This document shows, piece after piece, positions 1 to 5,288 of a stretch of DNA of 5,985 nucleotides. The position numbers were made by a program, and so were the translations under genes. The notes beneath the pieces were generated by a model that worked only from the letters and a program-made list of their open reading frames with translations, made no database searches and had not been told where the DNA came from. Within the stretch, counting starts at the first letter, position 1; each line of letters starts with the position of its first letter. The DNA lies in assembly GCA_035307785.1 (NCBI GenBank), contig DATGHS010000324.1, positions 1 through 5,985 on the forward strand. Direction: 5' to 3'. The stretch is from DATGHS01 sp035307785. Lineage in GTDB: Bacteria > Planctomycetota > Planctomycetia > Gemmatales > Gemmataceae.

Positions 1-193
1 CGAACGAAAGATATTGCGGCTCGACAGTGAGAGGCGGGGCGGGCGTTTGATTCTTTGCCTGGGCGCGAAGCCGGTATTTTCCGCCAAACCAGTAGGCGCC
101 AGCAGAGAGCAACGTCAACGATAAGATAGCCGTTAGTATGATTTTCGTTTTACTGATTGGGGGGGGGCATCGTTGTTCCTCCTGCGCGTTCAT
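1..193 (-). CDS. Membrane-anchored protein, N-terminal fragment (possible DUF1573-type)
   Basis: Partial gene entering from the left edge; 64 codons are visible. The reading begins MNAQEEQRCPPP, then a basic stretch (K15, K17), a hydrophobic segment at about residues 18-38 ending in AYWFGG, a basic KYRLR, and a Pro-rich linker leading to LTVEPQYLSF at the edge. This is the layout of a protein held by one N-terminal membrane helix with its body outside the cytoplasm. The terminal motif resembles the first strand of DUF1573 domains common in planctomycetes (VEPxYLxFG), but only a few residues are visible, so the family is inference. The start is unresolved. ATG 193-191 is in frame but has no convincing Shine-Dalgarno. 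A much better site (AGGAGG at 178-183, ATG 170-168) is out of frame by one base because of a nine-C run. Translation from it gives MPPPNQ and a stop; with eight Cs it would read MPPPISKTK into the membrane helix. Confidence 0.65.
   Translation of the reverse strand, partial: MNAQEEQRCPPPISKTKIILTAILSLTLLSAGAYWFGGKYRLRAQAKNQTPAPPLTVEPQYLSF
159..167 (-). repeat. Nine-base C homopolymer at the start of the leftmost gene
   Basis: Nine consecutive G on the plus strand (C on the coding strand) lie directly after the well-placed ATG 170-168. Such runs are prone to slipped-strand indels in vivo and to length errors in sequencing. Eight Cs would join the good ribosome site to the membrane-helix frame; nine breaks it. 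Confidence 0.9.
178..183 (-). promoter_or_regulatory. Strong Shine-Dalgarno feeding an out-of-frame ATG
   Basis: The minus strand reads AGGAGG, a seven-base spacer AACAACG, then ATG at 170-168. This is an ideal ribosome site, yet its ATG opens a six-codon frame that stops at 152-150. The membrane-protein frame lies one base away, across the C run at 159-167. Either the site acts only when the run is one base shorter, or it serves the upstream in-frame ATG poorly. Confidence 0.6.
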
Positions 194-430
194 GGAAATC
201 GGCGTCGCTCTTGGCCAATCTATGGCGGACAAGAATGTGGGCCGGCCCAACCGTCCAATCCAAAATTGATTCCATTAATGAGAACAAGTTGCCGTCCCAA
301 TTGCAAGCGAAAAATTGAAGAATTTTTCGTCGCGCCGGACGAATTATGATGGGGCGCGAAAATTGAGTATATAGCTCAACTTCGAGCGCAAAAAACCACG
401 CGAAATCGACGATTTCCTGGCAGCTCACGA
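194..430. other. Intergenic stretch without recognisable gene
   Basis: No frame here shows convincing coding character. It is more AT-rich than the flanking genes. It holds a perfect 9-bp hairpin (308-329) and a weak stem TTGAG/CTCAA (363-367 and 375-379). Read on the minus strand, the weak stem is followed by TTTT, so it could be a poor terminator for the small gene ending at 431. I see no clear -35/-10 pair for the leftmost gene. Confidence 0.5.
308..329. repeat. Perfect 9-bp AT-rich inverted repeat
   Basis: Arms CGAAAAATT (308-316) and AATTTTTCG (321-329) are exact reverse complements around a GAAG loop. The stem is AT-rich and neither side is followed by a clean U tract, so it is not a textbook terminator. 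It may be an operator or an mRNA hairpin in the leader of the gene starting at 193. Confidence 0.6.
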
Positions 431-592
431 TTAATCGTCGTCCGCCTTTTCTTTCAGCGCCGTCGCCATCGCTTTGAGTTGTCGCGGGAACTCGGGCGAG
501 GTTTGGAAGCGCATGTCGTGGACGCGGGCCACTGCCTTTTCGAGCAACTTGGAGACGGGTTCCGGCAGGCCGAGCTCGCTTGCCGGAACCAC
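431..592 (-). CDS. Short hypothetical protein or 3' remnant of a gene
   Basis: The last 50 or so codons before the TAA at 433-431 look coding: third positions are mostly G/C, and the peptide is a charged amphipathic helix-former (PEPVSKLLEKAVARVHDMRF, later FPRQLKAMATALKEKADDD). The frame stays open back to an ATG at 781, but that start lies inside the plastocyanin-like gene, and upstream of about 620 codon use turns poor (AGA, ATA, ACA). No ATG with a ribosome site exists between 700 and 592. The coordinates use GTG 592-590 as a conservative start without a Shine-Dalgarno; CTG 679-677 is another option. It could be a small protein with a non-standard start, or the surviving C-terminus of a decayed gene. 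I recognise no family; function unknown. Confidence 0.35.
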   Translation of the reverse strand: MVPASELGLPEPVSKLLEKAVARVHDMRFQTSPEFPRQLKAMATALKEKADDD

Positions 593-656
593 GGGAAGGG
601 ACGCCCATGTGGCAGCGAAGTTTATTCCGAAGAGTTGGAGAGACGACCGGGACCAA

Positions 657-680
657 CCTGGCCATCTCGCGATGACCAGG
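657..680 (-). terminator. Hairpin just downstream of the plastocyanin-like gene
   Basis: Stem CCTGG/CCAGG with one mismatch, then CATC/GATG closing on a TCGC loop, beginning about 20 bases after the TAA at 702-700 of the minus-strand gene. No U tract follows, so it may be a 3'-end protective hairpin rather than a real intrinsic terminator. Confidence 0.3.
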
Positions 681-699
681 AATGTCCCGTCACTTGCTG

Positions 700-1365
700 T
701 TACTCTCCCGGCACATTGGGAGAGGTGCCGGACTGTTCCACGATCACCTTTCCTTCCATTTTTTGCGGATGCAGCGAACACTTGTAGCTGAAGGTGCCCG
801 CTTTACTGAAGGTCCGCGTGTACGACTGGCCCGGTGCGATGTTGCCGGAATCCCAGGAGCCGTCATTGGGAGTCACGGTGTGCATCTTCTGGCCGTTATT
901 GGTCCACTTCACGGTCGTACCCGGCGCGACGCGCACGGTTTCGGGAGCGAACGAGCCATCGGTAATGGATACAGCGTTGGCCTGCGGCGCCGTGCTGCCG
1001 AACGTGGGCGTGTTGGGTACCGTACTGCCGAACGTGGGTGGATTGGGCATGGCCCTTGGCTCGTTACCCAGCGGGTTCGCCATTCCCGGGCCCATGGGAG
1101 AGTACGCGGATGAGTACATTCCTCCCGGTTGACCGCTGTACGGGCCGGCCATCATGTAGCCACCCTGGCCATAGCCACAGCCACAACCAATCGCGTAACC
1201 GGAACCGCCATAGCCGTAGCCACCGCCGCATGAATTGCAGGCGGTTGCTGCGCAACCGCATTCGTTGTGCCGCCGCCGACGGAGTAGCTGCGCCGAGGCT
1301 GAGCTGGTATCGACGCTCGTCCAAACCAAGACCCCCAGCAACATTACCATTGTTACCGAACGCAT
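700..1365 (-). CDS. Secreted plastocyanin/azurin-like blue copper protein
   Basis: A 221-residue protein expected to carry electrons or bind copper outside the cytoplasm. Residues 1-25 form a signal peptide (hydrophobic MVMLLGVLVW, cleavage motif ASA before Q26). There is no lipobox. Residues 27-33 are Arg-rich; residues 34-100 are a Gly/Tyr/Met/Pro-rich low-complexity spacer with six cysteines (36, 38, 43, 46, 61, 63). Two 10-residue repeats follow (108-127), then a cupredoxin domain from about 130 to 210. The type I copper ligands are all present: His162 (KMHTVTP), Cys196, His199 and Met203 in KCSLHPQKM, the Cys-x2-His-x3-Met spacing of plastocyanin-like proteins. The ATG at 1365 is preceded by AGGAGG (1372-1377) six bases upstream, which fixes the start. 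The gene stands alone between non-coding stretches. The electron partner is unknown. The cupredoxin call is firm; the role of the Cys/Gly-rich part is not. Confidence 0.92.
   Translation of the reverse strand: MRSVTMVMLLGVLVWTSVDTSSASAQLLRRRRHNECGCAATACNSCGGGYGYGGSGYAIGCGCGYGQGGYMMAGPYSGQPGGMYSSAYSPMGPGMANPLGNEPRAMPNPPTFGSTVPNTPTFGSTAPQANAVSITDGSFAPETVRVAPGTTVKWTNNGQKMHTVTPNDGSWDSGNIAPGQSYTRTFSKAGTFSYKCSLHPQKMEGKVIVEQSGTSPNVPGE
985..1044 (-). repeat. 30-bp tandem duplication inside the cupredoxin gene
   Basis: Two adjacent 30-bp units encode NPPTFGSTVP and NTPTFGSTAP (residues 108-127), sharing a 14-base identical core (995-1008 and 1025-1038 on the plus strand). This is an in-frame linker duplication just before the copper domain, likely variable in length between relatives. 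Confidence 0.8.
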
Positions 1366-1394
1366 GATGAACCTCCTGTGCGGATTGAAAGACA

Positions 1395-1412
1395 GGTTCT
1401 GGATTCAGAACC
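1395..1412 (-). promoter_or_regulatory. 7-bp inverted repeat in the cupredoxin leader
   Basis: GGTTCTG and CAGAACC are exact inverted arms around a four-base loop, ending about 30 bases before the ATG at 1365. It could be an operator (for example for a copper-responsive regulator) or a 5'-UTR hairpin. No regulator family can be assigned from this single site. Confidence 0.35.
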
Positions 1413-1597
1413 CGGACTTACAATTGGAGACGAAGCGCATGCCGGCGCCGTTAGGTGCGCACCGAAGCGCCATCGCCACCGTCGGTCGGCCTGACCGAAA
1501 CGCCCGCCAGACGTTTGTCGCTGCTCCGGAAATGGCGGCCGAACGCCGCAGCCCCGAGCTGGGCCAATCCCGTAAGTTCGGCTTGCGAATGTCTGCC

Positions 1598-1623
1598 AAA
1601 AATGAACCGGCACGAGGCCGGTT
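1598..1623 (-). terminator. Probable intrinsic terminator for the lipid operon
   Basis: On the minus strand, AACCGGC and GCCGGTT form a perfect 7-bp GC-rich stem around a five-base loop, followed by CA and five T (1602-1598). It lies about 230 bases past the stop codon of the methyltransferase gene and before the cupredoxin gene, where an end of transcription is expected. The U tract is short, so efficiency is uncertain. Confidence 0.55.
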
Positions 1624-1745
1624 GGACGTATTATAGAAGCTTTGCGCGGAAAATCAGGGTGCGTATCGGTGGCTGACCCGCGGAATCTTGCTGGACTGGT
1701 CGGGCAGCCTTGGCCAGCGCCCTTTTGGTCTATTGCAGCTGATTT

Positions 1746-1807
1746 GGTAGCGGAATTCGCAAGAATTCCGATTTCGCCCAATCGGAATTCTTGCGAATTC
1801 CGCTACC
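1746..1807. repeat. 62-bp nested palindrome with 28-bp perfect arms
   Basis: Arms 1746-1773 and 1780-1807 are exact reverse complements around a six-base loop. Each arm contains its own 20-base palindrome (1751-1770 and 1783-1802) with 8-bp stems CGGAATTC/GAATTCCG and loops GCAA or TTGC, giving four GAATTC sites in 48 bp. The DNA or RNA can fold as one long hairpin or as two small ones. It starts about 40 bases after the stop of the last gene of the lipid operon, a typical place for a REP/MITE-like dispersed repeat or a 3'-end mRNA stabiliser. There is no U tract on either side, so it is not a standard terminator. Confidence 0.85.
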
Positions 1808-1850
1808 GGCGTAAGAGAATTAAGCTGCCCCTAGGATAAGCCACCTGGCG

Positions 1851-2714
1851 CTAAATCCGCTCCGCCTCGGCCAGCCACATGAAGCGCACCGGCGCGCGGC
1901 CGGATTGACAGTAGCGCCGGCGCAGCCAGGCGTGGTCGTAGCAGCCCCGCTGCTGAAAGCCGAATTGGGCCAGCCATTCGTGCAGTCGATTCGGGTCGAG
2001 GCCGCACAGGAACGGCTCGCCCAGGCGGCTGGCTTCGCGCAGCCCGCTTTGCAGCGCCTTGTCGGCCAGGGTGCCGCTCTGGGCTTCGGGCGGTACGAAG
2101 TCGAAAATGAAGTGACTGGCCGGCGTCAGCAGTTCGGCGACATGCGCCACTGTCTTATTCACAGCTTCCGGCGACAGATAGTACGTCACGCCCAGCCAGG
2201 TGAGCAGCGTGCGGCGACCTGGATCAAAACCGGCTTCACGCAACTTGTCCACAAACGATTCGACCTCAAAATCCACCGCCACGAATTGCACGGGCTGTGG
2301 CAAACGTTGCCGACCGAGCATCTCCAGCTTTACGCACTGCGTGGCCGGGTGATCGACCTCGAACACGCGCACGCTTCTCAACTGATCGCCCAAGCGGAAC
2401 ACGGTCGTGTCGAAGCCGGCCCCAAGCAGGACCAGTTGTTCCACACCCTCGGCGGCGAGGCGGGCTGTGGCCTCATCCACGAAGCGGGCCCGCGCCAGCG
2501 CGTATTCCTGGGCGCCGGGAATCCACCATCGAACGCCGGTGGAAACCAGCCGAGCCGTCAGCGGAAAGCCCGCAGCCAGGCGCCACCAGACGCTGGGAAT
2601 GAACTGCCAGGCCCACGGGTCCGACAGGATTTGCTGCGATTTCGACCGCCCCTGGAATTCGATGGCCCGCAGCACCGCCATCGACTGGGCCGTGCGACTG
2701 TAGGAGTTACGCAT
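1851..2714 (-). CDS. LCM-family SAM-dependent methyltransferase
   Basis: A 287-residue class I methyltransferase of the leucine carboxyl methyltransferase-like family (PPM1/LCMT relatives, including the bacterial TIGR00027 group). Visible motifs: SAM-binding glycine loop LLGAGFDT (residues 96-103), acidic strand VFEVDHP (117-123) whose Glu/Asp would hold the SAM ribose, VAVDFE (145-150), and LLTWLGVTYYLS (about 171-181), all typical of the family. A conserved-looking N-terminus with RTAQSMAVLRAIE precedes them. The frame is open to an ATG at 2783, but I choose ATG 2714 because GGAGGGA lies six bases upstream and because family members begin near this motif. This start overlaps the desaturase stop by 8 bp (ATGCGTAA), indicating translational coupling. 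Third gene of the lipid operon. Family members methylate carboxyl or hydroxyl groups of varied substrates; the target here is unknown, and a lipid or lipid precursor is suggested only by context. Confidence 0.88.
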   Translation of the reverse strand: MRNSYSRTAQSMAVLRAIEFQGRSKSQQILSDPWAWQFIPSVWWRLAAGFPLTARLVSTGVRWWIPGAQEYALARARFVDEATARLAAEGVEQLVLLGAGFDTTVFRLGDQLRSVRVFEVDHPATQCVKLEMLGRQRLPQPVQFVAVDFEVESFVDKLREAGFDPGRRTLLTWLGVTYYLSPEAVNKTVAHVAELLTPASHFIFDFVPPEAQSGTLADKALQSGLREASRLGEPFLCGLDPNRLHEWLAQFGFQQRGCYDHAWLRRRYCQSGRAPVRFMWLAEAERI

Positions 2715-3864
2715 GAATTTTCCCTCCAAAGCCCAGGGACGGTAGTCCCTGGGGTCGCCTGTGGATTTTCTCAATGCCGGCACTGCGTGTCATCGGCACG
2801 GGGCCCGGGGCAGCACCGGCAGAGCTCGGCAGGCGCAATTCCTCCAGGTCCCCGTGCGTAGTCCGCGGTTTCCAGAACGACAAGAACGTCTTCCACAATG
2901 CCAGGTCCCAACTCATCGACCGGTAGGGGTAGCCGTTCTCCTTGCAGAATTGCTCCACCAGCTTGCTCACTTGGGGGTAGTGCACATGGCTGATGCTGCA
3001 AAACAGGTGGTGCTCAATCTGGTACTGCACGCCGGCGCAGAGCAGCCGGCCCAGCAGCCCGGTGCGGAAGTTCACCGTCGTGGCCGTTTGCAACAGCACG
3101 AAATCTTCCGGCTTGGTGCTGGGGAAGACTGCGGCCGCTTCCTCCGGAAAGTGGGCCGGGGCAAACACACTGAACATGATCACGCCGCCGGCCAGCACGC
3201 GGCCGAAGTTGAAGATCAGCACGTCGCTTGCCGGCAGGAACAGCATCGGCAGTGCGTACCAGACGGCCACGTGCAACAGCATGAGGCCCAGGTCGAGCCA
3301 GTGCGAAGAACGGCGCCGCTTGCCGTCGCGCAGGCAACGAAACAGGTAAACGCAGCCATCAATTTGCATCTTGGCTGCCAAGAACGGCAGCACCAGCGGA
3401 ATGACCAGCCCTTGCAGGCGATACCAGACCCTCCGCCAGCGCGGGCTGGCTTCATATTGCTCCCTCGTGAAGGTGAACCAGGGCATGAGATCAATGTCGG
3501 TATCGACGCCCACCACATTCGGGGCCGGATGGTGGCCGGCAACGTGCTTGTACCACCAATAATGAGCCGAGACGAAGTTGATGAACGGATAGCCGAAAAA
3601 TGCCAGCGCTTCGTTCACCCATTTCTTGTCGCTGGTGGCGTAATGCGACGAGGTATGCGAATTGGTGGATACGCCGACCGAGCCGACGGCCGCAAAGATT
3701 ACGGCGAGCAAACGTACCCACCAGATTTCCGCCGTGAAAAAGATGGCCGCACACACGCCGATGAGCAGCAGCAGCAAACTCAGTTCGGCCAGGATGCGGC
3801 CGGTGGCTTTTCGGTAAAAGCCACGGCGGCGCAATTCATTCTGAAGATCGGCAAAGGTTCTCAT
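2707..3864 (-). CDS. Membrane fatty acid desaturase (front-end type, no cytochrome b5)
   Basis: A 385-residue di-iron membrane enzyme that would insert a cis double bond into an acyl chain using oxygen and electrons from a separate donor. Three histidine boxes are present in order: H70-TSS-H74, H107-VAG-H111-H112, and Q282-IE-H285-H286. The Gln-x2-His-His third box is characteristic of front-end (delta-5/delta-6 type) and sphingolipid desaturases. Hydrophobic segments lie at about 26-44, 48-66, 152-165, 191-213 and 217-236, on either side of the second box. There is no N-terminal cytochrome b5 domain, so ferredoxin or another carrier must supply electrons. After about residue 340 the protein has a Pro/Gly/Arg-rich tail of some 45 residues, unlike the core. 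GGAG lies seven bases before ATG 3864. The gene follows the cyclopropane synthase after 57 bases and overlaps the methyltransferase by 8. Regiospecificity cannot be read from sequence. Confidence 0.92.
   Translation of the reverse strand: MRTFADLQNELRRRGFYRKATGRILAELSLLLLLIGVCAAIFFTAEIWWVRLLAVIFAAVGSVGVSTNSHTSSHYATSDKKWVNEALAFFGYPFINFVSAHYWWYKHVAGHHPAPNVVGVDTDIDLMPWFTFTREQYEASPRWRRVWYRLQGLVIPLVLPFLAAKMQIDGCVYLFRCLRDGKRRRSSHWLDLGLMLLHVAVWYALPMLFLPASDVLIFNFGRVLAGGVIMFSVFAPAHFPEEAAAVFPSTKPEDFVLLQTATTVNFRTGLLGRLLCAGVQYQIEHHLFCSISHVHYPQVSKLVEQFCKENGYPYRSMSWDLALWKTFLSFWKPRTTHGDLEELRLPSSAGAAPGPVPMTRSAGIEKIHRRPQGLPSLGFGGKIHA
2721..2727 (-). promoter_or_regulatory. Ribosome site that decides the methyltransferase start
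   Basis: GGAGGGA lies six bases before ATG 2714-2712, inside the final codons of the desaturase gene. It favours the 287-residue methyltransferase over the 310-residue version that would start at 2783. Confidence 0.7.
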
Positions 3865-3921
3865 GTTGTATCTCCGATTAGCGCGCCGACCGGACTCGAA
3901 TGCCGGGCGGCGCGGTTGTTT

Positions 3922-5112
3922 TCAAACGCGATACCAGGGAAGAGAGGAAAGGCCCTTCGTGAAGAGCACGTGATACAGTGCCGCCGTGTTACTGTGGCCG
4001 GCCTGGGCCACGCCACTACACAGGTAGTACTCGAACGCGCGCAAGAACCGGTTGTCGTAGCCGTTGTTGCACAGCTTGTTTTCGGCCGCGCGGAAGTTGT
4101 GCAGCCAGGCCCGCACGGTCGGCTCATAATGCCGGCCAATGTTTTCAGCATCGAGAATGGGAAGCCGATGCTGTTCGAGCTGGCGCGCCATCTCCGAAAG
4201 CTTCGGCTGACCGGAGCCGGGGAAGATGTACTTCTGGATGAACGGATCGTGATAATTGCGGACGTTGTTGCAGCCGATACAATGGATCAATCCCAGTCCG
4301 CCCTTGTGCATCACATTGTTAATGGTGCCCACATATCGGCCATATTCGCTGCGCGGCACATGCTCCATCATGCCGACGGAAACCACCTTGGTGAATTCGC
4401 CCTTCACCTTGTGATAGTCGCCGTATTCGATCCGCAGCCGGCCGCTCAGCCCGGCTTGGTCGACACGGCGATTCGCCTTGGCGGCATGCGCCTGGCTGTT
4501 CGTGATGCCGAGGCCGCTCACGCCGTACTTCGTGGCGGCGTGGATCAGCAGGCCGCCGAAGCCGCAGCCAATGTCGAGCAGCTGGTCGCCCTTTTGCAAT
4601 TTGAGCTTTTGGCAGATGCGATCGAACTTGTTGCGCTGCAAATCGGGCAACGTGTCATTCGGCGACAGCTTATAGCCACACGAATAGGCCATGCTTGGAT
4701 CGAGCATCGCTTCGAAGAGATCGTCGCCGACATCGTAGTGGCGCTGGACGTTCTGATGCTTGGCCCGCAGCTTGTTGCTCCATTCAATCCAGGCCACCTT
4801 GAGACCGAGGCGGAGGTTCTTCCGAGCTTTGTCGGCCATCTGGCTGCGAATGAGGATGCACAGCAGATCTTCGAGGGTGCCCTGCTCGATTTCGAAGTCA
4901 CCATCGATGTAGGCTTCGCCAAGGCCAAGGTTGCGCAGGGCGAGCACCCGGGTAAAAAACCGAGGATCGCGAACATGCACGACGACATCGTACTTGTCCG
5001 CCGGAATGCCTTTGGCGCCGAAGCTGCGAATCTTGCCTTGAAAGTTCAAGGCGATCCTTGCGTCGGCCACACATTCTTCGAGCAATTGTTCAAAAACATG
5101 TTGATGCGACAT
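3922..5112 (-). CDS. cfa: Cyclopropane-fatty-acyl-phospholipid synthase
   Basis: A 396-residue cytoplasmic, membrane-associated enzyme that transfers a methylene from SAM onto the cis double bond of phospholipid acyl chains. The N-terminal domain carries GLGEAYIDGDFE (63-74), the counterpart of the GEAYMDG motif in E. coli Cfa. The catalytic domain starts with HYDVGDDLFEAMLD (125-138) and MAYSCGY (141-147), followed by the SAM loop LLDIGCGFGG (178-187), GITNSQ (202-207), VSVGMMEHVP (244-253) and KYIFPGSG (294-301). By analogy with the E. coli bicarbonate site (C139, E239, H266, Y317), Cys145, Glu250, His277 and Tyr329 are in place. The usual Trp after SCxY is Lys148. AGGAGG (5119-5124) six bases before ATG 5112 fixes the start. 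It is the first gene of the minus-strand lipid operon. Relatives that make methyl-branched fatty acids or mycolic cyclopropanes share the fold, so the exact product is not certain. Confidence 0.93.
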   Translation of the reverse strand: MSHQHVFEQLLEECVADARIALNFQGKIRSFGAKGIPADKYDVVVHVRDPRFFTRVLALRNLGLGEAYIDGDFEIEQGTLEDLLCILIRSQMADKARKNLRLGLKVAWIEWSNKLRAKHQNVQRHYDVGDDLFEAMLDPSMAYSCGYKLSPNDTLPDLQRNKFDRICQKLKLQKGDQLLDIGCGFGGLLIHAATKYGVSGLGITNSQAHAAKANRRVDQAGLSGRLRIEYGDYHKVKGEFTKVVSVGMMEHVPRSEYGRYVGTINNVMHKGGLGLIHCIGCNNVRNYHDPFIQKYIFPGSGQPKLSEMARQLEQHRLPILDAENIGRHYEPTVRAWLHNFRAAENKLCNNGYDNRFLRAFEYYLCSGVAQAGHSNTAALYHVLFTKGLSSLPWYRV

Positions 5113-5288
5113 GGGTCGCCTCCTTTCGATTGGAATTGCGTCTGTCCACAGTTCTCAGCGCAAAACGGAGCGAAATGTTTCAGCGAAAGGCGAGGCGTAG
5201 CATGCTGGGTGAAATCGCGCTAGAAACGTTAGTTGGTCCGCGCGCTTGCGTTTCGAGTACGCCCACTATTGTGGAAAGGAGAACTGCA
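5113..5288. promoter_or_regulatory. Divergent promoter region of lipid operon and patatin gene
   Basis: This 176-bp gap lies between two outward-facing starts, each with a strong ribosome site, so promoters for both directions should lie here. I could not identify a convincing -35/-10 pair on either strand; the only short palindrome noted is AGCATGCT near 5200. A shared regulator is possible but not shown. Confidence 0.45.

Larger units (their letters stand above)
1366..1850. other. 485-bp intergenic region with hairpins, no gene
   Basis: Open frames here have no ribosome sites or recognisable products and look like chance frames. The region contains the leader of the cupredoxin gene with a 7-bp hairpin, a probable minus-strand terminator (1598-1623) and a long nested palindrome (1746-1807). 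It therefore holds the 3' end of the lipid operon and the promoter of the cupredoxin gene. I see no convincing -35/-10 pair for the latter. Confidence 0.6.

Noticed and set aside
150..665. Minus-strand open frame of 171 codons
   Set aside because: Its first half is Arg/Pro/Gly-rich, out of frame with the better coding signal ending at 431, and its second half crosses AT-rich non-coding sequence. It ends in the spurious MPPPNQ reading.
474..791. Two plus-strand open frames around 474-791
   Set aside because: Opposite the coding-like tail at 431-592 and the end of the cupredoxin gene; composition and lack of ribosome sites mark them as chance frames.
1630..1635. Perfect TATAAT on the minus strand
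   Set aside because: No acceptable -35 box at 16-18 bp, and transcription from it would run at once into the terminator stem at 1605-1623.
1353..1781. Minus-strand open frame of 142 codons in the 485-bp gap
   Set aside because: It starts inside the long palindrome, runs through the probable terminator, lacks a ribosome site and has no domain-like sequence.
1905..2861. Open plus-strand frame of 318 codons opposite the methyltransferase
   Set aside because: An antisense frame over a gene with clear SAM-binding motifs; no ribosome site and no recognisable domain.
2761..5223. Open plus-strand frame of 820 codons opposite the cyclopropane synthase and desaturase genes
   Set aside because: Its codons align exactly with those of both minus-strand genes, so it stays open only because they avoid TTA, CTA and TCA codons, as expected at this GC content. 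The translation is His/Gln-rich low-sense sequence with no domain, and the minus-strand genes have full catalytic motifs.
5246..5272. TTGCGT and TATTGT as a promoter for the patatin gene
   Set aside because: The spacer is only 15 bp and the predicted transcript start would fall on the ribosome site, so it is not credible.
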